A stretch of DNA of 6,540 bases from JBGPMO01 sp041487075 (GCA_041487075.1 JBGPMO010000037.1:1-6540); one strand, 5' to 3'. Shown: positions 1 to 6,246, counted from the stretch's first letter. The notes: generated by a model from the sequence alone, not told the origin. Translations and numbers: made by a program.

Positions 1-343
1 CTTTCAACGCCTCCTTGTTTGAAACCGTGAGCGTAATATCGTTTGAAAATGCCTCAAAAAAGCCATTGCCAGGGATTGTGGGGCCTAAGACGAGAATCGG
101 CCGTGTAATGCCATTCTCGCGCAATTTTAGGCCTTCTACCAGGGAATCTACACAAAAACCGTCTGCCCCCAGCGTTTCCGCGAGCTTTGAAAACAGGATA
201 AGTCCATGGCCATAGGCGTTTGATTTCACGACCGCGTAGAGCTTGGTTTTCGGCGCAAGGAGCTTTTTTATGGCGCGAAAATTCTGCGTTGCCGCTTTCT
301 TGTTTATCTCAACCCAAACCTTTTTCGCTTGTTCTTGTCGCAT
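1..343 (-). CDS. alr: Alanine racemase, 5' part (cut by window edge)
   Basis: PLP-dependent alanine racemase interconverts L- and D-alanine in the cytoplasm, supplying D-Ala for peptidoglycan. I translated this frame by hand; it is open from ATG at 343-341 to the window edge and gives 114 residues, about a third of a usual 360-380 residue Alr. The N-terminal barrel signature is clear: WVEINKKA at residues 10-17, then AVVKSNAYGHG at 37-47, with K40 as the expected PLP Schiff-base lysine. SLVEGLKLRENGI and PILVLG (82-87) follow, as in the family. The C-terminal domain with the catalytic tyrosine lies outside the window. The start is preceded by a weak Shine-Dalgarno (AAAAGG, 4 nt before ATG), unlike the leaderless-looking genes elsewhere here. 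It lies 101 nt downstream of serS on the same strand. The family call is firm; whether the gene is intact cannot be seen. Confidence 0.93.
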   Translation of the reverse strand, partial: MRQEQAKKVWVEINKKAATQNFRAIKKLLAPKTKLYAVVKSNAYGHGLILFSKLAETLGADGFCVDSLVEGLKLRENGITRPILVLGPTIPGNGFFEAFSNDITLTVSNKEALK

Positions 344-347
344 GTCG

Positions 348-353
348 CCTTTT
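348..353 (-). promoter_or_regulatory. Weak Shine-Dalgarno of alr
   Basis: On the minus strand AAAAGG lies four bases before the alr ATG. It matches only part of the consensus and the spacing is short, but it is the only gene start in the window that is not an overlap and has purine-rich SD-like sequence. It supports the ATG at 343 as start. Confidence 0.4.
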
Positions 354-363
354 ACTTGTCGCT

Positions 364-382
364 GCTAATGTTTAACACTAGC
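364..382. repeat. Short dyad in the serS-alr gap
   Basis: GCTAATG and CACTAGC flank a TTTAA core. Including one G-T wobble the arms pair over 7-8 bp in RNA. There is no T tract on either side, so it is not an intrinsic terminator. It overlaps the candidate alr -10 (375-380) and could be an operator, or mean nothing. Confidence 0.3.
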
Positions 383-403
383 AAAGGCCGAAAGATTTCA
401 CAA
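375..403 (-). promoter_or_regulatory. Possible promoter of alr
   Basis: Minus strand: TTGTGA (403-398, 4 of 6 to TTGACA), a 17-nt spacer, then TAGTGT (380-375), which has TA and the final T of a -10 box and an upstream TG in the extended -10 position (TGC-TAGTGT). It would start transcription about 30 nt before the alr ATG and leave room for the weak SD. The -10 match is poor, so this is only a candidate; alr could also be transcribed from the serS unit. Confidence 0.3.
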
Positions 404-444
404 AAGAAAGGAGAAGGAGTGGGATGATTCAAGGCATTGCTATT

Positions 445-1683
445 TCATCCTATCTGATCAAACCCGGCGTACTTTGCAAGAGCTTTCGGCAATTTTACAA
501 TCCCCTCTTTGGTTTGATGATTTTCCAGAATCGCGATCAAGGTTCTTCCAATCGCAATCCCAGTTGCATTCAACATGTGCACGAATCCAGTGGCTCCGTG
601 CTTAGCGCCAAGCGCTTTGCGGAATTTTACATTCACCCCGCGCGCTTGAAAATCGGTGGTATTCGAACACGAATGGGTTTCGCGGTATTTGCCTTCGCTC
701 GGTATCCACGTTTCAATATCAAACGCACGCGCGTCAGTAAATGCAAGCTCACCAGCACAAAGCTCAACCACGCGATACGGAAGTTCGAGCGCCGCCATAA
801 GCTTTTCCTGCATCGAAAGCAGGAATTGATGCTCTTGCTCCGACTCATCCGGCTTTGTAAATGAAAACATCTCTACTTTATCAAACTGATGTACGCGCAA
901 GATTCCTTTCGTGTCTTTGCCATACGAGCCGGCTTCTCGCCTAAAACACGTTGAAAATCCCACGTATCGGCGCGGTAAATCTTTTTCCTCAAACACTTCA
1001 TCCATGTGCATGGGGCCAATGGTGTGCTCCGCACTCCCGGCTAAATAGAGATCATCCGTCGCTACATGATACCGTTCTTCAACTTGATCTTTGGAAAGGC
1101 GGCCCATGCCGCGATAGGGCTCGAGCTTCACCATAACCGGCGGTATGACCGGGATAAAGCCTTCTTTAGTCAACATATCAAAGGCAAGGCGTACTAACGC
1201 AAATTCAAGGAGCACAGCTTCGCGTTTGAGATATCCAAAGCGGCTCCCCGACACTTTTGCTGCACGCGGGATATCAATGAGATCAAGCTGTTCTGCAAGC
1301 GCGAGATAATCCTGTGGCTTGTGCTTCGGCTTCTCTCCTACGGTTTTAAGAACGACGTTTTGATCGGCATTCTTCCCCTCGGGCACCTGCTCGGAAAGCA
1401 GATTCGGAAATTCAAAGAGTATCTCGTTCCGCTTTGCTTCAAGGGTTCGCAGTTTTTCTTCGCTCGCCTTTATTTTTTCTTTTACTCTTTTTGCATCGGG
1501 AATATTCCGCTCAACGCTCAATCGTTTCAATGCGCCGCGTTCTTCATCAAGCGCGGCTACCACTTCTCTCCACTCGTGATCAAGCGTAAGAAAAGAATCA
1601 ACCAAGGTTACGGGAAGACCCCGCGCTTTAAGCGACTTTTTCACCGCCTCGGGATTTTCTCGGATCAAGGTGATGTCAATCAT
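445..1683 (-). CDS. serS: Seryl-tRNA synthetase
   Basis: Class II aminoacyl-tRNA synthetase that charges tRNA-Ser with serine; cytoplasmic homodimer. The 412 residues are about family length and all domains are present. Residues 1 to about 100 are the charged N-terminal coiled-coil arm (starting MIDITLIRENPEAV) that grips the tRNA-Ser long variable arm. The catalytic core follows: LAGSAEH (214-220) is the serine-binding TxE loop with Ser for Thr; motif 2 is FRREAGSYGKDTKGILRVHQF (ending at 267, with R248, E250); ETHSCSNTTDFQAR is at 335-348; motif 3 is LNATGIAIGRTLIAILENHQ (371-390, R380). In most SerRS the QAR is followed by Arg; here it is Gly349. The ATG at 1683 overlaps the upstream gene's stop as ATGA, there is no SD or -10-like hexamer at the start, and translation is probably coupled. 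No intrinsic terminator was seen after the TGA stop (447-445). Confidence 0.97.
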   Translation of the reverse strand: MIDITLIRENPEAVKKSLKARGLPVTLVDSFLTLDHEWREVVAALDEERGALKRLSVERNIPDAKRVKEKIKASEEKLRTLEAKRNEILFEFPNLLSEQVPEGKNADQNVVLKTVGEKPKHKPQDYLALAEQLDLIDIPRAAKVSGSRFGYLKREAVLLEFALVRLAFDMLTKEGFIPVIPPVMVKLEPYRGMGRLSKDQVEERYHVATDDLYLAGSAEHTIGPMHMDEVFEEKDLPRRYVGFSTCFRREAGSYGKDTKGILRVHQFDKVEMFSFTKPDESEQEHQFLLSMQEKLMAALELPYRVVELCAGELAFTDARAFDIETWIPSEGKYRETHSCSNTTDFQARGVNVKFRKALGAKHGATGFVHMLNATGIAIGRTLIAILENHQTKEGIVKLPKALAKYAGFDQIG

Positions 1684-2063
1684 GGAGTGTGTGTTGTTTC
1701 TACTTCATCAACCGCGCGGATAATCGGCTTATGCGCATCTTTAGCAAGCCCATCCACGAGATCTTCCCGCAAGAGTTTTTGATCCGCGGCAAAGAGAACG
1801 GCATCCGGCCGGTAACGCCGCACGAGATTGACGAGCGATGCGTTTCCTCCACCCATGACTACTTTTTGGATTCCGCCCGTACGGCACAGTTTTTCAAATC
1901 GCTCTATAAAATTAATTTTTGGTTCATGTCCAAAAAGATGCCTCACAATATGATCCTGCATCACGACCACAATAAGATACTCGCCTTCCTCGCGGGCCCG
2001 CCGAAGGAATGGGGTGTAGTTCTTGGCATCTTCAAAAACTCCGAAAATCATTACTTTGCGCAT
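1680..2063 (-). CDS. Nucleotidyltransferase-fold protein lacking HxGH
   Basis: A 127-residue protein resembling the small cytidylyl/adenylyltransferase family (TagD, archaeal RibL). The visible pattern is beta strand VMIFGVFEDA (4-13), helix TPFLRRAREEGEY, strand LIVVVMQDHIV (30-40), then P48, the ER pair at 54-55, strand VVMGGG and YRPDAVLFAADQK, matching the family's layout to near full length. In active members the first strand is followed by HxGH, which binds the nucleotide phosphates; by alignment those positions are K14-N-Y-T17 here. It is therefore probably catalytically dead, or uses another chemistry. It starts 22 nt after lysS behind its own -10-like box with no SD, and overlaps serS by ATGA, so it is probably made together with SerRS. 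The fold call is by eye and the function is unknown. A role in cofactor or phospholipid-headgroup activation would be expected only if activity were retained. Confidence 0.72.
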   Translation of the reverse strand: MRKVMIFGVFEDAKNYTPFLRRAREEGEYLIVVVMQDHIVRHLFGHEPKINFIERFEKLCRTGGIQKVVMGGGNASLVNLVRRYRPDAVLFAADQKLLREDLVDGLAKDAHKPIIRAVDEVETTHTP

Positions 2064-2069
2064 ACTTAT

Positions 2070-2075
2070 ATAATA
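2070..2075 (-). promoter_or_regulatory. -10 box, leaderless start of nucleotidyltransferase gene
   Basis: Minus strand TATTAT (5 of 6 to TATAAT), preceded by TGG, which forms an extended -10 (TGn). It ends exactly six bases before the ATG at 2063, so the A of the ATG would be +1. No good -35 is seen, which extended -10 promoters tolerate. No SD lies before the ATG. It would drive the nucleotidyltransferase-serS pair separately from lysS. Confidence 0.55.
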
Positions 2076-2085
2076 CCAATCACTA

Positions 2086-3534
2086 TTATTTTTTTGATTT
2101 CATTGGCGGGAAGAACACCAATTCTCGGACCGGCTTCCCGACAAAAACGGCAAAGAGTCGTTCGGAAAGCCCAAACCCGGCGGTAGGCGGCATGCCATAC
2201 TCAAGCGCTTCCAGAAAATCCTCGTCCAATTGCTGGGCTTCTGTATCCCCTGCGGCGCGCAAAGCCATTTGCTCTTCGAAACGCTTTCGCTGATCAAGCG
2301 GATCGTTTAATTCTGAAAACCCTTTTCCGAGTTCGGTGCCGCAGGCAACGACTTGAAAACGCTCTACGCGGCCAGGATCTTTTGGCGATCGCTTTGCTAA
2401 AGGCTCAATATCAACGGGCGGGTCAATTAAGAACGTCGGCTGAATAAGGGTCGGGCGGACGAATTTTTTAAACAACAGATCGATTAATCTGCCGCGGCCA
2501 AGATTTCGCTCGGGCCGTAAGCCTTTTTGCTCTGCAAGATAAAAAAGCTCATCGCGCTTCGCGGTTTTCAAATCCAGCCCCACAAAGCGCTTAAACGCAT
2601 TGTAATAATCAACGCTCTGCCACTTTTGAGCCCAGTTTATTTTTTTACCCTCCCAAGCGGTTGTGAGCGATCCAACCGCCGCTTTCACGAGCGCCCGGTA
2701 GAACGGTGGTATCATTTTCATGAGATCCCGATAATCCTGATACGCCGCATAAAATTCAAGCTGGGTGTAATCTTGCAGATGCTCTTGATCAATGCCTTCA
2801 TTGCGGAAGATGCGGCCGATTTCGAACACTTTTTCAAATCCGCCCACCATCAATTTTTTCAGCGAAATTTCGAGTGAGATGCGAAGATAAAAATCCATAT
2901 CAAGAGCCGCATGATGAGTGAGAAACGGCTCTGCATCAGCGCCTCCGGGGATACTCTCCAATACCGGCGTCTCTACCTCAATAAAGTTTTTATCCAGTAA
3001 GAATTTTCGTGCCGCGGCCCAAAACCGGCTCTTGGCGATAAAGAGATCTTTCACATCCTTGTTTTGTAAAAGATCGAGGTATCGCTTCCTGAAACGAATT
3101 TCCTGATCCGTAAGCCCGTGCCATTGCGATGGAAGCGGACGGACAGCTTTTGCCAAAAACTGAAATGCCTTAGCTGCAATGCTTCGCTCTCCCCTCGCAG
3201 TCGTAAAGCAAATTCCATGAACTTCGAGAAAGTCTCCCAGATCAAGGTTGTCGCGAATAGTCGCAAATTGTTCACTCTCGTCTTTTTTTGCAACAATTTG
3301 AATCTGCCCAGACTCATCCGCGAGATCGACAAAAAAAAGATTCCCCTGGTTACGGAATCCGATAACGCGGCCGGCGACACTTACTTTTCTCTTGGCTTTA
3401 GAAAAGCGCGCGAAAGAATTTAACACCGTACGCATGGAACCCGTACGCTCGGTCGCGGCTGGGTACGGATCAATGCCGGCACTCCGCAAATGTTCGAGCT
3501 TCTTGAGGCGCTCGCGGATAAGATCATCAATCAT
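2086..3534 (-). CDS. lysS: Lysyl-tRNA synthetase, class II
   Basis: Charges tRNA-Lys with lysine in the cytoplasm; class IIb enzyme. The 482 residues are close to the usual length of about 500. An N-terminal helix is followed by the anticodon-binding OB fold (about 51-132, VSVAGRVIGFRNQGNLFFVD). The core has RYLDLLQN (151-158), motif 1 around FIEVETPVLESIPGGADAEPF (to 204), motif 2 FEIGRIFRNEGIDQEH (237-252; R244, E246, H252), the ATP/Lys-binding GKGFSELNDPLDQ (403-415), and motif 3 with R459. Two places differ from the E. coli form: HNPEFT after motif 2 is HLQDYT, and motif 3 GxGIDR is GFGLSER (453-459), with Glu for Asp. I believe both occur in CPR-type enzymes. The start overlaps the greA stop as ATGA with no SD, so translation is probably coupled. 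The gene ends in seven A's and three in-frame stops of different kinds. Confidence 0.97.
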   Translation of the reverse strand: MIDDLIRERLKKLEHLRSAGIDPYPAATERTGSMRTVLNSFARFSKAKRKVSVAGRVIGFRNQGNLFFVDLADESGQIQIVAKKDESEQFATIRDNLDLGDFLEVHGICFTTARGERSIAAKAFQFLAKAVRPLPSQWHGLTDQEIRFRKRYLDLLQNKDVKDLFIAKSRFWAAARKFLLDKNFIEVETPVLESIPGGADAEPFLTHHAALDMDFYLRISLEISLKKLMVGGFEKVFEIGRIFRNEGIDQEHLQDYTQLEFYAAYQDYRDLMKMIPPFYRALVKAAVGSLTTAWEGKKINWAQKWQSVDYYNAFKRFVGLDLKTAKRDELFYLAEQKGLRPERNLGRGRLIDLLFKKFVRPTLIQPTFLIDPPVDIEPLAKRSPKDPGRVERFQVVACGTELGKGFSELNDPLDQRKRFEEQMALRAAGDTEAQQLDEDFLEALEYGMPPTAGFGLSERLFAVFVGKPVRELVFFPPMKSKK

Positions 3535-3989
3535 TCTATCTTTACAATTTCGTAGGTTACTTCTCCGCTCGGCACTTTTACTTTAACCACGTCCCCCACT
3601 TGCTTTTCGAGAAATGCTTTTCCGAGCGGCGATTCATTTGAGATAAGGCCGGCTTCCGGGCGGGTTTCACTCGATCCTACAATCATAAACTTCTGGGTTT
3701 TGCCATCGCGGGAAACATGAACAGTTGACCCAATCGAAACGCGCCCACCCTTGCCTTCATGGCGCTCGATCAGCATCGCATTCTTTACCATCTGTTCCAG
3801 CGTAAAAATGCGGCGCTCGAGCTCGGCTTGCTCTTCACGAGCCTGAAAATATTCAGAATTTTCTGACAGGTCGCCAAGTTCTTTTGCGCGGCTTAAGCGT
3901 TTTGCTATTTCAATCCTCTTATTTGTCCGCAGATCCTCAAGCTCTACTTTCAGTTCTTGCAGACGTTCCGGTGTTACATAATAGTCCAT
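3531..3989 (-). CDS. greA: Transcription elongation factor GreA
   Basis: Binds the RNA polymerase secondary channel and stimulates cleavage of backtracked transcripts. The 152 residues are close to the usual 157. Residues 1 to about 75 form the coiled-coil finger; the tip carries the diagnostic AKELGDLSENSEYFQAREEQ (35-54) with the acidic pair D40 and E43 that coordinates the catalytic metal. The C-terminal FKBP-like domain shows ISNESPLGKAFLEKQVGD (116-133) and a final VTYEIVKIE. The ATG at 3989 fits the family N-terminus (YxTPERLQEL). It has no SD but a -10-like box six bases upstream, so the mRNA may be leaderless. Its TGA stop overlaps the lysS ATG, pairing elongation factor and synthetase in one transcript. 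Confidence 0.97.
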   Translation of the reverse strand: MDYYVTPERLQELKVELEDLRTNKRIEIAKRLSRAKELGDLSENSEYFQAREEQAELERRIFTLEQMVKNAMLIERHEGKGGRVSIGSTVHVSRDGKTQKFMIVGSSETRPEAGLISNESPLGKAFLEKQVGDVVKVKVPSGEVTYEIVKIE

Positions 3990-3995
3990 ACGGTA

Positions 3996-4001
3996 ATGAT
4001 A
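3996..4001 (-). promoter_or_regulatory. -10-like box, leaderless start of greA
   Basis: Minus strand TATCAT (5 of 6 to TATAAT) ends exactly six bases before the greA ATG at 3989, the same geometry as at adk and at the nucleotidyltransferase gene. No TG extension and no recognisable -35 are seen, so alone it would be weak; the shared spacing is the support. It is partly covered by the perfect palindrome GATAGCTATC (3998-4007), which might be an operator. Confidence 0.45.
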
Positions 4002-4008
4002 GCTATCT

Positions 4009-4043
4009 TGGGTGTATGAGTTTTATGGGTGTATGAGTTTTAT
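4009..4043. repeat. 17-bp perfect tandem duplication
   Basis: The unit GGGTGTATGAGTTTTAT occurs at 4010-4026 and again at 4027-4043, with one extra matching base at 4009. It spans the end of the glycosyltransferase gene and the greA upstream region. Since 17 is not a multiple of three, the duplication shifts the frame at the junction and creates the present TAA stop (4025-4023). Without the second copy the gene would run CCA AGA TAG, ending one residue later. Confidence 0.95.
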
Positions 4044-4772
4044 TTGATACTTCCCCCTGCGCAACCACCACCAGATTCTACCGGTTTCAGCGAGCCACCG
4101 CAAGTAGACGGGAAAGGTAAAATGAGATCCGGGAGCATGCCCGCCCACGACTGCGACTTCAAGAACGCGATAGCCGCTGCGTTCCGCGAGGATCAAAGAC
4201 TCTGCCGCATAGCTCCACGAAACCGCCCGGGTCAGGCCGAAGATCGCCTCGGCTGCATCCGCAGAATAGCATTGGAATCCCAGTAAAAAATCACGAATCT
4301 CGGAGTGAAAAAGGCGTTTGGTAAAGGCGTTTACCATACGCTCCGCAATGCGTCGCGACAATGCGAGCGGCGGATCAATGATGGTTTCGGGGAATACCCG
4401 CGAGCCAACCACCACATCAACGCCTCGATCCGGCGCGATATGCGGAAGAATCCGGTTAAATTCAGTAATCGCAAATGAATTATCGGCATCGATGACGAGA
4501 CGCCAATTGCCTTTTGCGGCAACGATGCCGATCTTCACTGCCGCACCCTTGCCGCGATGCTCTGGGCTGTCAATAATCTTGCAGTTTTTTATGCTCCCTA
4601 TAAAACGCTTTACGATTTCAGATGTCCGATCGCTTGAACCGTCATTGACGACAATAATTTCGTACGAATATTCCCCGACGGAGAGATACCGGTCAATATC
4701 AATAAGCGTAAGCGGCAGGCGCTCTGCCTCATCCCATGCAGGAATAATGACTGAAAGAAATGGGCGTGCCAT
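4023..4772 (-). CDS. Family 2 glycosyltransferase (dolichyl-P-glucose synthase-like)
   Basis: A 249-residue GT-A fold, inverting glycosyltransferase. The N-terminus reads SVIIPAWDEAERLPLTL (7-23), the start of the nucleotide-sugar site; VVNDGSSDRT (41-50) carries the nucleotide-binding D44; HRGKGAAVKIGI (72-83) matches the usual NRGKG with His for Asn; IDADNS (94-99) holds the metal-binding DxD (D95, D97); GSR is at 123-125, followed by IRDFLLGFQCYSADAAEAIF and SGYRVLEVAV. The order and length fit the polyprenyl/dolichyl-phosphate hexose synthase group (Alg5/Dpm1 type), which loads a sugar on a lipid carrier for envelope glycans; sugar and acceptor cannot be told from the sequence. No membrane segment is evident, although the C-terminus is Trp- and Arg-rich (WWWLRRGK) and could lie on the membrane. 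It starts 11 nt after map with no SD, so it probably depends on reinitiation. Its end is altered by a 17-bp duplication. Confidence 0.88.
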   Translation of the reverse strand: MARPFLSVIIPAWDEAERLPLTLIDIDRYLSVGEYSYEIIVVNDGSSDRTSEIVKRFIGSIKNCKIIDSPEHRGKGAAVKIGIVAAKGNWRLVIDADNSFAITEFNRILPHIAPDRGVDVVVGSRVFPETIIDPPLALSRRIAERMVNAFTKRLFHSEIRDFLLGFQCYSADAAEAIFGLTRAVSWSYAAESLILAERSGYRVLEVAVVGGHAPGSHFTFPVYLRWLAETGRIWWWLRRGKYQIKLIHP

Positions 4773-4783
4773 AGCGATAGCGA

Positions 4784-5548
4784 TTAGCGAAGCGTAAGAA
4801 TTTCAGCGTCATTCCTGGTCACGAGTACCGTATGTTCGAAGTGCGCCGCAAGGCTCTTGTCACGTGTGCGGTAACTTTCATCTGATTCTTGGAGAATATG
4901 CGGAGACCCCGCGCTTACCATGGGCTCAAGGGCAAGCACCATACCAGAGCGCAAAACCAATCCCGTGCCGCGAGTGCCTTTATTCGGAACTTCGGGATCT
5001 TCATGCAACTCTTTGCCTACACCATGGCCGGTTAACCCTTCGACAACAGAAAATCCTCCACGCTCCACCGTCTCTTGAATCGCGGCTCCGATGTCGCCTA
5101 AGCGACTTCCCGCACGACAAGCGCGAATTCCTGCCGCTAATGCTTCTTGAGTGACTTTCATGAGCATTGCTGCCTGTGGCGCAATATTCCCGATGCCAAT
5201 CGTTATAGCGGCATCCGCAATATAACCCCGAGAGCGCACTCCGAGATCAATTTTAAGAATATCGCCTTCCTGAAGCCGCCGCTGCGTAGGAACTCCATGA
5301 ACCACCACTTCATTGACCGAGGTGCAAAGCGTTGCGGGGAACGGCCGAGAGGCGCCCATGGGCTGATACCCGAGAAAAACCGGAGACCCCCCGCTTGTCC
5401 TTATGAGCTGGTTTGCAAGCTTATCAAGCTCGAGAAGCGTCACGCCTGCTTTTGCTTGCGCGGTGAGTTCTTCAAGAACGCGGGCAAGGATTTTTCCGGC
5501 GGCTCGGATCTCGGAAATCTCTTCCGGCTTTTTAATAGCAATAATCAT
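4784..5548 (-). CDS. map: Methionine aminopeptidase, type I
   Basis: Removes the initiator methionine from new proteins when the second residue is small; cytoplasmic dimetal enzyme. The 254 residues match the type I family and there is no N-terminal extension. All five metal ligands are seen: D101 (KIDLGV), D112 (YIADAA), H175 (TGHGVG), E208 (ALEPM), E239 (FEHTV). The substrate-contacting histidines H84 (VVVHGVP) and H182 (LHEDP) are also present. The segment GASRPFPATLCTSVNE (65-80) replaces the common GFPASICTSVNE and is a form I associate with CPR bacteria. Its ATG overlaps the adk TGA as ATGA with at best a weak purine stretch upstream, so translation is probably coupled to adk. The adk-map order is what remains of the secY-adk-map end of the spc operon; secY is not seen upstream. 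Confidence 0.97.
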   Translation of the reverse strand: MIIAIKKPEEISEIRAAGKILARVLEELTAQAKAGVTLLELDKLANQLIRTSGGSPVFLGYQPMGASRPFPATLCTSVNEVVVHGVPTQRRLQEGDILKIDLGVRSRGYIADAAITIGIGNIAPQAAMLMKVTQEALAAGIRACRAGSRLGDIGAAIQETVERGGFSVVEGLTGHGVGKELHEDPEVPNKGTRGTGLVLRSGMVLALEPMVSAGSPHILQESDESYRTRDKSLAAHFEHTVLVTRNDAEILTLR

Positions 5549-6240
5549 CGGTTCTTTAAGATGGTGAGTATCTTTGCTTCAACTTTATACGGAGCCAATT
5601 CGCCATTCACAAAATAAATCCGATAGCCGCGGCGGCGAAGCTCACGATACACCGGCTTCGTCTCTCGGCTATATTCTAAAAGACGCTCTCGGATAACGTT
5701 CGGAACATCTAATGGCCGTTTGCGAAGCGCGCCGCCGCACACCGGGCACACGCTCGGCAAAACGCGAAAATATTGCGTGAGGAGCGGCCGACTGCAAATA
5801 GAGCAAACGAGGCGCATGTGATTGCGCCGCATTGAAGCCGAAGGCGGAATTTGTAAAAGAAAAAAGGCGATATTCTTTCTGCCATACGCCTTCTCTAGTA
5901 CCGAGAGCAGGCCGGAATCCCCCCTCCCTTCACCAAAGGTTTCGGGAAGCGTTCGGAGTGATCCAGAGAGAACGATGCCGAAGCCTGCCTGAGCGATTCT
6001 CTTAAAATCACCTGCAACCAGTTTCATGACCCACGCGGGTTCGCACAGGTCTCCCGCATCAAACAGTTTTCGCTGGCGCTCGATTATTTTCTTGCTTCGA
6101 TTTTTCGGATCATGCACCACTGACTCAATGCGTGCACCGATATCATAATGGATAAACCCGAGGTTTTCCGCGAGTAACTTTGCCTGCGTTGATTTGCCAG
6201 ACCCAGGCGGCCCGTAAATAACGATTGCGAGCGAATGCAT
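5545..6240 (-). CDS. adk: Adenylate kinase, divergent, with zinc LID
   Basis: Nucleoside monophosphate kinase of the adenylate kinase family (ATP + AMP to 2 ADP), 231 residues from the ATG at 6240. The P-loop is GPPGSGKST (10-18). The LID has four cysteines, C146-x2-C149 and C165-x2-C168, as in zinc-binding adenylate kinases. RPLDVPNVIRERL (175-187) matches RxDDxxxxVxxRL, keeping both arginines (R175, R186) but only the second aspartate, and TKPVYRELRRRGY follows. The NMP side is unusual: HISTGDMLR is HYDIGARIE, and DGFPRT is SGSLRT (92-97), keeping R96 but losing the Asp. The substrate may thus not be strictly AMP. I prefer ATG 6240 to an in-frame TTG at 6267, because the P-loop sits at the usual distance and a -10 box lies between the two. 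map follows with an ATGA overlap. Confidence 0.88.
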   Translation of the reverse strand: MHSLAIVIYGPPGSGKSTQAKLLAENLGFIHYDIGARIESVVHDPKNRSKKIIERQRKLFDAGDLCEPAWVMKLVAGDFKRIAQAGFGIVLSGSLRTLPETFGEGRGDSGLLSVLEKAYGRKNIAFFLLQIPPSASMRRNHMRLVCSICSRPLLTQYFRVLPSVCPVCGGALRKRPLDVPNVIRERLLEYSRETKPVYRELRRRGYRIYFVNGELAPYKVEAKILTILKNR

Positions 6241-6246
6241 AGGGTT

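Noticed and set aside
424..864. Plus-strand 146-codon frame with a good SD-like sequence
   Set aside because: It is antisense to the conserved serS 3' end, the product has no recognisable domain, and no promoter was found. The SD-like tract is reported separately.
1321..2186. Overlapping plus-strand frames of about 150-165 codons
   Set aside because: Antisense to serS, the nucleotidyltransferase gene and lysS, all of which show family motifs on the minus strand.
4318..4797. 159-codon plus-strand frame
   Set aside because: Exact shadow of the glycosyltransferase gene; composition is that of an antisense frame and no domain is visible.
445..5547. UGA recoded as glycine, as in some CPR lineages
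   Set aside because: UGA is the natural end of adk, greA, the nucleotidyltransferase gene and serS at the expected lengths, and no in-frame UGA is needed inside any gene.
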